Part shown: one piece after another, positions 53,031 through 61,393 of the stretch
Position numbering within the stretch: position 1 is the first letter of the stretch
Layout: each line of letters begins with the position of its first letter
Source of the DNA: Antarctobacter heliothermus
GTDB lineage: Bacteria > Pseudomonadota > Alphaproteobacteria > Rhodobacterales > Rhodobacteraceae
Direction of reading: 5' to 3'
Length of the DNA: 64,000 nt
Assembly (NCBI RefSeq): GCF_002237555.1
Contig: NZ_CP022540.1
Location: 930,001 to 994,000, forward strand
Program-made: the position numbers and the translations under genes
The notes under the pieces: generated by a model
What the model saw: the letters and a program-made list of their open reading frames with translations, nothing else
Database searches by the model: none
What the model was told of the DNA's origin: nothing

Positions 53031-54094
53031 TCCGACCCAAGCGCCTGTATCACCCTATCGGTCATGGCACGCGTCGTGCCCGTCCCCCCAATGTCGGGCG
53101 TGCGCGCCGCGGGATCGGCCAGCGCCACGGCTAGCGCCGCATCGGTCGCCGCGCCTGCGCGGGCAAAGCTGTCTGCACCACCGCGCCCTGCCAGCCAGTG
53201 CAACAACATCGCGACCGATGCGATGAGAGAGCCGGGATTGGCAGCGCCAGTTCCGGCAATATCGGGTGCTGACCCATGTTGCGCCTGCGCCATGGCGCGC
53301 GTCTCACCCGCATTTAGTGACCCGCCCAGCCCAAGGCTGCCCGCCAGTTCCGATGCAAGATCGGACAGGATGTCGCCAAACATGTTGGTTGTCACGATCA
53401 CATCGAACCGCTCTGGCGCACGCACCAGATGCGCCGCCGCCGCATCGACCAGCATTTCGTCCACCGTGATCTCTGGATGGTCGGCTGCAACCTTGCGCAC
53501 CTCGTCCAGAAACAACCCGTCCGACAGACGAAGCACATTGGCCTTGTGCACCACCGTCACCCGACGCGCAGGCCGCGTTTCGGCAAGGGCAAAGGCGCTT
53601 TGTGCGATCCGCCTGCTGGCTTTTGCGGTGATCTTGCGAATGGCCAACGCCATGCCCGGTTCTGGCAGAAACTCGCCCGACCCTTCGGCCATGTTCCGGT
53701 CGGCGTAGAACCCTTCGGTGTTCTCACGCACGACAACCAGATCAACAGGTGCCCGTCCACCAAGACCCTCAGGTGTGCGCGCAGGCCGGATGTTGGCATA
53801 CAGATCCAGCCGCTTGCGCAAGACACCCGACGGGTTCAACCCACCTTCGGACACTGGCGGATAAGCGTTGTGTGACACCGGTCCAAGGATCACACCATCC
53901 GCCTCCAGCGCCCGGGCGATCACCGCATCGGGAATGGTGGTGCCATGTGCGGCAAGCGCTGGAAATCCTATCTCTGCGCGCTCGACGATCAATCCCAGAT
54001 TGAACCGCGCATCCAGCACCGCAAGCACATCACAGGTTGCGGCGACGATCTCAGGCCCGATGCCGTCACCCTCCAAGACAAGAAGCCGGGTCAT
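53027..54094 (-). CDS. Isocitrate/isopropylmalate dehydrogenase family enzyme
   Basis: A 355-aa decarboxylating dehydrogenase. LVLEGDGIGPEIVAATCDVL opens the protein, LRKRLDLYANIRPART gives the substrate Arg and Asn, VVVRENTEGFYADRNMAEG the Tyr region, VTVVHKANVLRLSDGLFLDE the catalytic Lys and VTTNMFGDILSDLASELAGS the metal-binding Asp residues. It oxidises and decarboxylates a 2-hydroxyacid such as isocitrate, isopropylmalate, tartrate/malate or homoisocitrate; specificity is not readable. ATG 54094 overlaps the tcuB stop by four bases, so it is translated with tcuA and tcuB and most likely uses a product of that pathway. In-frame upstream sequence is antisense and not used. Confidence 0.92.
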   Translation of the reverse strand: MTRLLVLEGDGIGPEIVAATCDVLAVLDARFNLGLIVERAEIGFPALAAHGTTIPDAVIARALEADGVILGPVSHNAYPPVSEGGLNPSGVLRKRLDLYANIRPARTPEGLGGRAPVDLVVVRENTEGFYADRNMAEGSGEFLPEPGMALAIRKITAKASRRIAQSAFALAETRPARRVTVVHKANVLRLSDGLFLDEVRKVAADHPEITVDEMLVDAAAAHLVRAPERFDVIVTTNMFGDILSDLASELAGSLGLGGSLNAGETRAMAQAQHGSAPDIAGTGAANPGSLIASVAMLLHWLAGRGGADSFARAGAATDAALAVALADPAARTPDIGGTGTTRAMTDRVIQALGSD

Positions 54095-55188
54095 CTGGCG
54101 CGTTCCTGCGCATCCGCCACCAGCGCAGCCATCCGGTAGAAACCGTGGGCCATCTTGGAATAGGGGGTGAGCAGGAAAAATGTGAGCACAGACCCTAGGT
54201 GCAGCGCCAAAAGGCCGCCCACCAACGCCGTTCCCGTCGCGGCATACAGCGCAAGACCGCTCAGCCCAACAAAGGACAGCAGCAGGACAAAGGCCATTTC
54301 GCCCCCCCAATAATCCTTGGCCCCCAGGTCCGGATCAGCCTTGAGTTTCAGCATGGCCAACCCGACGCCACCCAGAACCAAAAGGATGCCCCCCGGAACG
54401 CCCAACAGTTTGGGCAGCGAAATCAGCCCGTAGGGGGCCTGAATATCAAAGATATAGTGAAGGATCGTGCCCACGGAGGTAGAGGCGAAACACAGGACAA
54501 ATCCCCATAGCACCGCCTGATGCGCATGGCGGCGTGCCTGCGAATAGCGGTCATCCTTTTCAAAGTTACATCCAGCACCGCCGCCCGCCAGATTGCGCAT
54601 CTTTGCCGCCCCGGCAAAAGCATCAACCAAATGCGCCCAGCGGACCGGCCCCGCCCCGACCTCACGCCAATAGCGGCGTAGCGACACGGCAATGGCCCCA
54701 AGCGGCAACACAAACGCAGGCAGGAAAATCGCCACCATAGCTGTATGGCCGAGATAGGCATAAAACCCCTCGCCGCCGCCGGGCAGCGCCGCAACCAACC
54801 AAAAGAAAAACGCGAACCCCACGACCAGAGCCGCCACTAGCGCCATGCCCGACCGTTGGAACACCCGCGCAAGGCCACCCGGCCACGCCATGCGATCCCA
54901 GCTGTCGACCCGTGCCACCGCCAGCGCCTTGGGCAGGTTCAGCGCGAATTCATGCGGCTCGGTATATTGGCAAGCGTAATAGCAACCCCGGCAGTTGTGG
55001 CACAGGTTTGCAAGCTGGGTAATGTCACCGCTTGCGAACACCTTTTGTCGGGTGATCGCCGGAAACACCTGACAATAGCCCTCGCAATAGCGGCAGGCAT
55101 TGCAGATCTCGATCTGGCGGCGCGCTTCTTCGGTCGGGTCATCGCTCAACGCGCCCGGATCGGTTTGTAGCGAAACATCAAGCGACAT
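54091..55188 (-). CDS. tcuB: TcuB: membrane electron-transfer subunit for tricarballylate dehydrogenase
   Basis: A 365-aa protein with two ferredoxin-like clusters at the N-terminus, CNACRYCEGYC (about 33-43) and CHNCRGCYYAC, then several membrane helices with conserved His (for example GHTAMVAIF, HAHQAVLWGFVLCF, TILHYIFDI), as in TcuB/CitB proteins. TcuB reoxidises the FAD of TcuA and passes electrons to quinone. The ATG at 55188 overlaps the tcuA stop by 11 bases; its N-terminus MSLDVSLQTDPGALS fits. The ATG further upstream at 55233 would lie deeper in tcuA and is less likely. Confidence 0.93.
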   Translation of the reverse strand: MSLDVSLQTDPGALSDDPTEEARRQIEICNACRYCEGYCQVFPAITRQKVFASGDITQLANLCHNCRGCYYACQYTEPHEFALNLPKALAVARVDSWDRMAWPGGLARVFQRSGMALVAALVVGFAFFFWLVAALPGGGEGFYAYLGHTAMVAIFLPAFVLPLGAIAVSLRRYWREVGAGPVRWAHLVDAFAGAAKMRNLAGGGAGCNFEKDDRYSQARRHAHQAVLWGFVLCFASTSVGTILHYIFDIQAPYGLISLPKLLGVPGGILLVLGGVGLAMLKLKADPDLGAKDYWGGEMAFVLLLSFVGLSGLALYAATGTALVGGLLALHLGSVLTFFLLTPYSKMAHGFYRMAALVADAQERAR

Positions 55189-56581
55189 GGTTTGCGGCTC
55201 CCTTGCCTGCGATACGGCCGAACACCGTGCCAATGGTCATCCCGAAGCCGGCCAGATAGCCCTGCCCCAGAATGGACCCGGCCATCATTTCGCCCGCACT
55301 CCAGATATTGTCATATAGCCCGTCCGGGCCTGTCACCCGCGCCTGATCGTCCACCTTCAATCCCAGATAGGTGAAGGTCACGCCGGGGCGCAGCGAATAG
55401 CCATAAAACGGCGGCTCGACGATGGGTCGTGCCCAGTTTGTCTTGGCGGGTGTGATGCCCTGTGTCGCCAACCCGTCCAGTTCCTGCGGCTTGAACGGGC
55501 CGTCGGTGCAGGCGGCATTGAACGCCTCGACCGTGTCGCGCACTGCAGCCGCAGGCAGACCCAGCTTTTCTGCCAGTTCTTCAAGAGTATTGCCGCTCAG
55601 CGGCGGGTAGACAGATGGCATGAACAGGTTGATCGCCCGCGCATCAATGATGGAATAGGCAACCTGTTCTGGCTGCGCGGCCACCAGACGCCCCCAGATT
55701 GCGTAACGTTTGGGCCAGACATCCTCACCCTCGTCATAGAACCGGGCACCGTCCTTGTTCACCACAACCGAAAACGGCACACAGTCCAACCGGGTCACGA
55801 TCCCGCCATCGAACTTGGGCGCCCGCCCGTCGATTGCAACCGCATGGCACTGAGTTGGATCGCCCACCGTCTGCGCGCCCTGATCCAGCATATCCTTTAG
55901 CACAACGCCACGATTGTAAGGGGTTCCGCGAATAAGGAAGTTGCGCGCGGCTTCGCCCCATGCGCGTGCCAACCAGTCGATATCTGACTGGAAACCGCCC
56001 GAGGCAAGCACCACTGCTTTGCCCGAGATATCGGCCTGAACGCCGCCCTGTTCGACCGCGACATGGGTAAACGCCGCGCCTTCGACGCCGACATGAGTCA
56101 CTTGCGCGTCGTAAAGAACGGTGATGCCCAGATCCTCGGCCGTGTTGTAGTAGGCGTTCACCAGCGCCTTGCCACCGCCAAGAAAGAACGCGTTTGTCCG
56201 GTCCAGCGACAGCGTGCCGGACAAGGATTTCTGGAACTGCACCCCGTGCGCCTGCATCCACGGCAGACAGGCCTCTGACGTGCGGATCGCAAGTCGCGCC
56301 AGATGCTCGTCTGTCTGGCCCTTGGTGACACGCAAAAGGTCGTCAAAAAATTCGTCTTCGTCGTAGGTTTCAACCAACGGGCCTAGTGGTCCGTGATGCA
56401 TACAGCGAAAGTTGCGGGTGTGGCGTGAGTTGCCGCCGCGATACGCTTTGGGCGCCCCCTCCAGCACGATCACCCGTGCGCCAGTTTCTGCCGCCGTGAT
56501 TGCGGCGCACAGTCCGGCATTGCCGCCACCCACCACGACGATGTCCCATTTGGTCTGTGCTGCGGCGTCCAGATTGGTCAA
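55178..56581 (-). CDS. tcuA: TcuA: FAD-dependent tricarballylate dehydrogenase
   Basis: A 467-aa flavoprotein of the fumarate reductase/succinate dehydrogenase flavoprotein fold. WDIVVVGGGNAGLCAAITAA binds FAD, GAPKAYRGGNSRHTRNFRCM is the characteristic TcuA segment, and GVTFTYLGLKVDDQARV with YDNIWSAGEMMAGSILGQGY closes the domain. It oxidises tricarballylate (propane-1,2,3-tricarboxylate) to cis-aconitate in the family's best-known members. Length matches. It is the first gene of a tcuA-tcuB-dehydrogenase operon on the minus strand, divergent from the genes starting at 57071. Confidence 0.93.
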   Translation of the reverse strand: MTNLDAAAQTKWDIVVVGGGNAGLCAAITAAETGARVIVLEGAPKAYRGGNSRHTRNFRCMHHGPLGPLVETYDEDEFFDDLLRVTKGQTDEHLARLAIRTSEACLPWMQAHGVQFQKSLSGTLSLDRTNAFFLGGGKALVNAYYNTAEDLGITVLYDAQVTHVGVEGAAFTHVAVEQGGVQADISGKAVVLASGGFQSDIDWLARAWGEAARNFLIRGTPYNRGVVLKDMLDQGAQTVGDPTQCHAVAIDGRAPKFDGGIVTRLDCVPFSVVVNKDGARFYDEGEDVWPKRYAIWGRLVAAQPEQVAYSIIDARAINLFMPSVYPPLSGNTLEELAEKLGLPAAAVRDTVEAFNAACTDGPFKPQELDGLATQGITPAKTNWARPIVEPPFYGYSLRPGVTFTYLGLKVDDQARVTGPDGLYDNIWSAGEMMAGSILGQGYLAGFGMTIGTVFGRIAGKGAANHVA

Positions 56582-57070
56582 GACGCATCCTCCCTTTCGT
56601 ATTCACCCGGCTTGCCCCGGCGGGTCAGCAAACGTTGCCGCGCACAACGCGCCGATGGCGCAATGCCACGCACCACACCGGCCCCGCAGCCGAATGCATG
56701 CCGATGCCTTTGTCGCAAAGCCATTTGATCGGCGGGCTCAGCTTCAGTCATCCGGACGCCCCACACCAAATCGCCTGATCGGGTGTCAGCGGACAGGTTC
56801 ATACAGGCCCCCGTGCCCGGTCGGGCGACCGACCTTCCGGTGAATCCACCAGTTGATTTTGCGGCTGCTATCATCATGCATGCAGAAGTATACAACAGGA
56901 TGCAGGTGGTCAATCACCCGATTTTGCAAACCTCGCGCACTGCCTCGGGTCGCCATCAGCGGACAGTATACAGGCCCCGCTTTGTGGCACCGACGGCTTG
57001 CCCCGCTCCGTCTTCGGTGTTGAGAGTGGCAAGACAGCGCCGACCAATCGCAAGCCAGACGAGGATTCTC
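56582..57070. other. 489-bp divergent control region between tcuA and the solute-binding gene
   Basis: No gene is supported. It contains the repeated element at 56786 and 56956, and a GTATAC at 56888-56893 with a second at 56966-56971, 78 bp apart. CATGCATG near 56877 is another symmetrical patch. tcuA on the minus strand has GAAAGGGAGGATGC just before its start. The stretch is probably the shared promoter region of both directions. Confidence 0.5.
56786..56978. repeat. Two copies of a TCAGCGGACAG...TACAGGCCCC element
   Basis: TCAGCGGACAG occurs at 56786-56796 and 56956-56966; each is followed within a few bases by ATACAGGCCCC (56801-56811 and 56968-56978). The copies are 170 bp apart. The second contains GTATAC. 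They look like regulator-binding or duplicated promoter sequences for the divergent genes. The span covers both copies and the space between. Confidence 0.5.
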
Positions 57071-57745
57071 ATGCGCAAGCAACTGCAGGCCATTGCACCC
57101 GGACCATCGCTTCGGGCAGCTATCAATCTTGGCAACCGGGCGCTGGCGCGGAACGACAACGGCGAGCTTCGGGGAATAACGCCTGCGCTTTCCAGACGAC
57201 TGGCAAAGGAGATCGGCAAGCCGGTTGAGTTTGTCCTATACGATGGGGCGGGAAAGACGTTCAACGATGCGGGCAAGGGCCTTTGGGATGTCGGCTTTCT
57301 GGCGATCGATCCCGCGCGGGCCAAGGCAGTTTCATTCACCCGCGCCTACACCGAGATCATCGCGACCTACGCAGTGCGCGACAACAGTCCCGTCACCTCT
57401 GTAGATCAGGCAGACAGGCCCGGCACCAAAATCGTTGTCGGGAACGGGTCCGCCTATGACCTCTTCCTGACGGAGGCCCTGCACCACGCTGAATTGGTGC
57501 GCGCATCGGACCCCGGCGCGTCGTTTGACCTATTTAGAGGCGGCGTTGGGGACGTTGTTGCTGGCGTGTTGCAAAGCCTGCAACGCAATTTCCCCCAAGG
57601 GTCCGGCGTGCGTATTCTTCCCGGCAAGATCACTTCGGTGCGGCAGGCGATGGTTTTGCCGTACCACGATGCGGACCGGACTGCGGCGCTTGATGCCTTC
57701 GTTGAGCGGGCCATTGCAAGTGGATTTGTTGAAGCGAACATCTGA
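57071..57745 (+). CDS. Type 3 extracellular-solute-binding-like protein lacking a signal peptide
   Basis: A 224-aa protein with the two-lobe SBP_bac_3 fold: LRAAINLGNRALARNDNGEL, RGITPALSRRLAKEIGKPVE, GLWDVGFLAIDPARAKAVSF, YTEIIATYAVRDNSPV and KIVVGNGSAYDLFLTEALHH match the usual pattern. The start at ATG 57071 (GAGGATTCTC upstream) gives MRKQLQAIAPGPSLRAAIN, which has no hydrophobic export signal; the sequence upstream in frame also lacks one. It is either cytoplasmic, perhaps a sensor-type solute binder, or its signal has been lost. No ABC permease or ATPase is linked. Confidence 0.75.
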   Translation: MRKQLQAIAPGPSLRAAINLGNRALARNDNGELRGITPALSRRLAKEIGKPVEFVLYDGAGKTFNDAGKGLWDVGFLAIDPARAKAVSFTRAYTEIIATYAVRDNSPVTSVDQADRPGTKIVVGNGSAYDLFLTEALHHAELVRASDPGASFDLFRGGVGDVVAGVLQSLQRNFPQGSGVRILPGKITSVRQAMVLPYHDADRTAALDAFVERAIASGFVEANI

Positions 57746-57808
57746 TCCGGACTTTGGTCCCGGAGCGGCGCTTTCAGGATCGGGCAAACCATACGGCCAC
57801 ATTAAAAT

Positions 57809-57840
57809 CGATATTTTTTATTGAGTGAAGCAAAATATCG
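57809..57840. promoter_or_regulatory. Inverted repeat CGATATTTT...AAAATATCG before the TAXI gene
   Basis: Perfect 9-bp arms at 57809-57817 and 57832-57840 flank 14 bases, in the AT-rich part of the 125-bp gap 31 bp before ATG 57871. It suits an operator, for example for the GntR-type regulator at 61394, but this is inference. Confidence 0.4.
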
Positions 57841-57870
57841 CTGTTATTGTCATGATAGGGAGGAACTATC

Positions 57871-58797
57871 ATGCGACATTTTATCAAGACGCTTACGGCC
57901 GGGGCTGCGTTTGCGGCCATGTCCCTTGCGGCTTCCGCAGAGGAATACCGGATCGGCACGGCCAGCGTCGGCGGCGCCTTCTTTCCGGTCGGGCAGAGCA
58001 TCTCGAACCTAGTGAACAAATATGCCGGGGGCGGCATGACCATGGTTCCCATCGTTACGCAGGGGTCCGTTCAAAACCCGCGTCTTGTGGCCATGGGAGA
58101 GGTCGAACTGGGTATCACCAATGCCAACCTTGCCGCTGATGCGGTGGCCGGGCGTGGTGCCTATGACGGCAACGCGCTGGACATCAAAGCACTTGGCCCG
58201 CTGCACCCCAGCGTGCTGCACATGGTCGTGGCCGATAGTTCCGATATCCAGAGCTTTGCCGACCTCAAGGGCAAGCGTATTGCCGTTGGCCCTGCGGGCG
58301 GCGGCACCATGGGTTTTCTCAATAATATGCTGCCGGTCTATGGCCTGACGCTGGATGATATCACGCCCAGCTTTCTCAGCTATGGCGACGGATTCAGCCA
58401 GTTGTCGGATGGAAATGTTGATGCCGCGCTGGCGCTGTCAGGGTATCCTGCCGCCGCCGTCATGCAGGCCGCCGCCTCTGGCAAGCTGCGCATGATCACC
58501 ATGGACCCCGACAAGCTGGCGCAGATCCTTGAGGAAAACCCGGCCTACAGCACCTATGACATCGCGCCTGATGTCTACGGCATGGAGACCACCGCCACCG
58601 TGCTGGGTGTGACCAACATGCTGATCGTGCCCGCTAGCATGGATGTGGACGTCGCATCGGCCATCGTGGCCGCGATCTACGACCACCTTGATGAGTTCGC
58701 TGCCGAAAACGCCAACGCACGTCAGATCGACAAGGCACGCGCGGCAAGTCTGTCTATTGAACTGCATGAGGGCGCCGCCGCCTATTTTGCGCAGTAA
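57871..58797 (+). CDS. TAXI-family TRAP transporter solute-binding protein
   Basis: A 308-aa periplasmic protein (signal MRHFIKTLTAGAAFAAMSLA). EEYRIGTASVGGAFFPVGQS is the typical TAXI opening, followed by PIVTQGSVQNPRLVAMGEVE and GKRIAVGPAGGGTMGFLNNM. TAXI proteins bind glutamate or other dicarboxylates and work with fused DctQM permeases; the next gene is exactly such a permease. AGGGAGGAACTATC precedes ATG 57871. Substrate unknown, likely a carboxylate related to the tcu pathway. Confidence 0.92.
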   Translation: MRHFIKTLTAGAAFAAMSLAASAEEYRIGTASVGGAFFPVGQSISNLVNKYAGGGMTMVPIVTQGSVQNPRLVAMGEVELGITNANLAADAVAGRGAYDGNALDIKALGPLHPSVLHMVVADSSDIQSFADLKGKRIAVGPAGGGTMGFLNNMLPVYGLTLDDITPSFLSYGDGFSQLSDGNVDAALALSGYPAAAVMQAAASGKLRMITMDPDKLAQILEENPAYSTYDIAPDVYGMETTATVLGVTNMLIVPASMDVDVASAIVAAIYDHLDEFAAENANARQIDKARAASLSIELHEGAAAYFAQ

Positions 58798-58805
58798 CGC
58801 GTCGC

Positions 58806-58826
58806 GCGGGGCTATCGTGGCCCCGC
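58806..58826 (+). promoter_or_regulatory. Intercistronic hairpin after the TAXI gene
   Basis: GCGGGGC (58806-58812) and GCCCCGC (58820-58826) pair perfectly around TATCGTG, 9 bp after the stop codon and 34 bp before the permease start. It likely limits read-through into the permease gene. Confidence 0.5.
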
Positions 58827-58859
58827 CCCCATTCAGACAATCAGTAAAAGGAGCGCGCC

Positions 58860-60740
58860 ATGTTCGGCCTGCGCGAGACCCTCACGCCTGCAAAACTGCT
58901 GGCCGTCGTGGCCTTTGTCTTTGGCGCATATCACCTGCTGATCGTTTCCGGCGTGATCGCCATGTCGACGATGGAGATGCGGCTGACACACCTGATGTTG
59001 GCGCTGACCCTGCTTTTCGCCCGCAAACCCGCGGCACCGGGGCTGGAACACAACCGGATTGCGCGGGCACTGGATATGGCTCTCATCGCTGCCGCACTCA
59101 TTGCCAGCGGCTGGCTGTTGTCACGGTGGAAGCCGATCGCCTTCAGCGGCGGCATGACCATCGAACAGGATTATTGGGCGGGCATCGTCATCGTCGCACT
59201 GGTGTTCGAGGCCGCGCGGCGGGGCATCGGTCTGATCCTTGCGCTGATCACCTTGGTGTTTTTCCTCTACCCATTTGTCAGCCCATGGCTGCCCGGAATC
59301 CTGAACGGGCGCGGATATGGATTGGAACGGGTTGTGACCTTTCTGACCACCGACACCCAAGGCATTTATGGTATCCCTATCGGTGTTGCGGCGACCTATA
59401 TCATCACCTTCACCATCTTCGGCTCTTTGCTGTCGCGCCTCGGCGCAGGGGACTTCTTTTTTGAGATTTCGTTCCGCCTGACACGCGGCATGCGCGCGGC
59501 ATCGGCCAAATCGGCGGTGCTGTTTTCCTCGCTGATCGGCATGGTGTCAGGGTCTGCGGCAGGCAATGTCGCCGTGACCGGAACCCTGACCATTCCGCTG
59601 ATGAAACGTGAGGGATACGCCCCACATCAGGCCGCAGCGGTTGAGGCTGTCGCCTCGACCGGCGGGCAGATCATGCCCCCTGTCATGGGGGCCGCCGCCT
59701 TTATCATGGCCGAGGTGGTGGGCGTCTCTTACACCGAAATCATGGCCACCGGCCTGCTGCCGGCGCTGCTGTTTTTTGGCACCGCCTTTGTCGTGGTCCA
59801 CTTGCGCGCCGTGCGCAGCGGGATCGAGCCTGTGACCACCCCATCCAAAGACCCCCGCACCACGGCCCGCGTCCTTTGGGACGGCATGCCATTCATCGCC
59901 GCCTTTGCGTTGCTCTTGGGTCTGATGTTGTTGGGATATTCACCATTCAAGGCGTCCCTTTGGGCGATGGGGGCAATGATCGTCGCCACTGTTATCTGGA
60001 ACCGCCGCATTGACCGTGACCTGCTGACCCGCATCGCCGGTGCTGTGACAGAGGGCGCGTCGAACGTCGTCACCATCTCTGCTGCCTGTGCGGCGGCGGG
60101 GATCATTGCAGGCATTCTTGGCCTGACCGGGTTGGGGTCCAAGATCGCGGTGCTGATCGACCTCGGGTCCGGCGGCAGCCTGCTGATCGCGCTAGTGCTG
60201 ACGATGATCGTATCGATCATCCTTGGCATGGGTCTGCCCACCACCGCCGCCTATCTGATCCTTGCCACCGTGGTGGCGCCCGCTCTGGTCAAGATGGGGG
60301 TGCCGGTGCTGACCGCGCATTTCTTTGTCTTCTACTTCGGCTGTATCTCAACCATCACGCCCCCCGTGGCGCTTGCCGCCTATGTGGCTGGGGGGATCGC
60401 GGGGGCGGATATCAACAAATCCGGCTGGACCGCCGCCGCCTATGCCGCGCCCAGCTTTCTGCTGCCCTTTGCCTTTTGCTTTGGCCCCGGCCTGCTGTTG
60501 CAGGGCACACTGGGTCAGAACCTGACCGCCGTTGTCACCGGCGCGTTGGGGGTGACGGCGCTGGCCATCGCCGTGATCGGCGTGTTCCACCGGCCGCTCT
60601 CTCTTTTGGGCCGGGTCGTCGCCGCGCTGGCGGGGGTTCTCCTCCTGTTTCAGGACCTCACCAGCGCGGCGATTGGCATTGCCCTGATGGCCGCCCTCTG
60701 GGCCCTGACCGAATTCCGCGCGCGCAAGCACGCCACCTGA
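58860..60740 (+). CDS. TRAP transporter fused permease (TAXI type)
   Basis: A 626-aa membrane protein in which the small DctQ-like part (residues 1 to about 120) and the large DctM-like part are fused, as usual for TAXI systems. SGSAAGNVAVTGTLTIPLMK, GYAPHQAAAVEAVASTGGQI, PPVMGAAAFIMAEVVGVSYT and ILGMGLPTTAAYLILATVVA are the standard motifs. It is ion-coupled and depends on the binding protein encoded 62 bp upstream. AAAAGGAGCGCGCC is a strong ribosome site before ATG 58860. Confidence 0.94.
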   Translation: MFGLRETLTPAKLLAVVAFVFGAYHLLIVSGVIAMSTMEMRLTHLMLALTLLFARKPAAPGLEHNRIARALDMALIAAALIASGWLLSRWKPIAFSGGMTIEQDYWAGIVIVALVFEAARRGIGLILALITLVFFLYPFVSPWLPGILNGRGYGLERVVTFLTTDTQGIYGIPIGVAATYIITFTIFGSLLSRLGAGDFFFEISFRLTRGMRAASAKSAVLFSSLIGMVSGSAAGNVAVTGTLTIPLMKREGYAPHQAAAVEAVASTGGQIMPPVMGAAAFIMAEVVGVSYTEIMATGLLPALLFFGTAFVVVHLRAVRSGIEPVTTPSKDPRTTARVLWDGMPFIAAFALLLGLMLLGYSPFKASLWAMGAMIVATVIWNRRIDRDLLTRIAGAVTEGASNVVTISAACAAAGIIAGILGLTGLGSKIAVLIDLGSGGSLLIALVLTMIVSIILGMGLPTTAAYLILATVVAPALVKMGVPVLTAHFFVFYFGCISTITPPVALAAYVAGGIAGADINKSGWTAAAYAAPSFLLPFAFCFGPGLLLQGTLGQNLTAVVTGALGVTALAIAVIGVFHRPLSLLGRVVAALAGVLLLFQDLTSAAIGIALMAALWALTEFRARKHAT

Positions 60741-60756
60741 CCTGAAAGGATACCCC

Positions 60757-61344
60757 ATGAAAGAGTTCCGCCGCGTCGTCACCGGACACGATTCCACTGG
60801 TCGCGCAATCATCGAAAGCGACCAGACCGCCGCGCAGTTCCTTGAACGGCCAAACCGCCCAGGTGTGCGCCTGACCAACTTCTGGATCTCGGACGGCACG
60901 CCCGCCGAATACGACGGCGCGACCGAAACCTGCACTGGCGATTTCACCCTGCACCCGCCCGCCAATGGAAGCGTGTTCCGCTGTGTCGAGTTTCAGCCCG
61001 AAGACCCCGAGGTCATGGCCAAATTGGACGGCGCAACCGCCTTTGCCGAAATGGGTGCGGCGGCCAACATCGTCGAAGGCGCGCGCCACCCGTTCATGCA
61101 TCGCACCGACAGCGTCGACTACGCGCTGGTCCTCACCGGTGAAATCTGGATGCTGATGGACGACCCCGAAGACGATGTCCTGCTAAAGGCGGGCGATGTC
61201 TGCATCCAGCGCGGCACCAATCATGCGTGGTCCAACAAGGGAACCGAAACCTGCATCATCATGTTTGTCCTGAATGATGGCGTCACCACCCGCGACGCGA
61301 GAGGTGACGCGCGACGTGGCATCCCTAACCGTCAGCAGACATGA
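60757..61344 (+). CDS. Cupin-domain protein
   Basis: A 195-aa cytoplasmic protein with a single C-terminal cupin barrel: HRTDSVDYALVLTGEIWMLM and LLKAGDVCIQRGTNHAWSNK give the two cupin motifs, with a possible metal site from His and Asp/Glu residues of the first motif and His of the second. The N-terminal half (residues about 1-95) is an uncharacterised companion, frequent in this cupin subgroup next to catabolic genes and GntR regulators. It may be an isomerase, decarboxylase or small-molecule sensor. It follows the TAXI permease by 16 bp with GAAAGGA before its ATG. Confidence 0.88.
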   Translation: MKEFRRVVTGHDSTGRAIIESDQTAAQFLERPNRPGVRLTNFWISDGTPAEYDGATETCTGDFTLHPPANGSVFRCVEFQPEDPEVMAKLDGATAFAEMGAAANIVEGARHPFMHRTDSVDYALVLTGEIWMLMDDPEDDVLLKAGDVCIQRGTNHAWSNKGTETCIIMFVLNDGVTTRDARGDARRGIPNRQQT

Positions 61345-61393
61345 CGCGCGCAAGGCGCTTTGCCTTTTCACAGTCCGGGGCTAAGACAAGCGC

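Noticed and set aside
57749..57762. GGACTTTGGTCCCG as another operator of the alcohol regulon
   Set aside because: It matches well but follows a stop codon directly and can pair with flanking bases as a terminator-like hairpin beside unrelated genes. I keep it as a caution against over-reading the motif.
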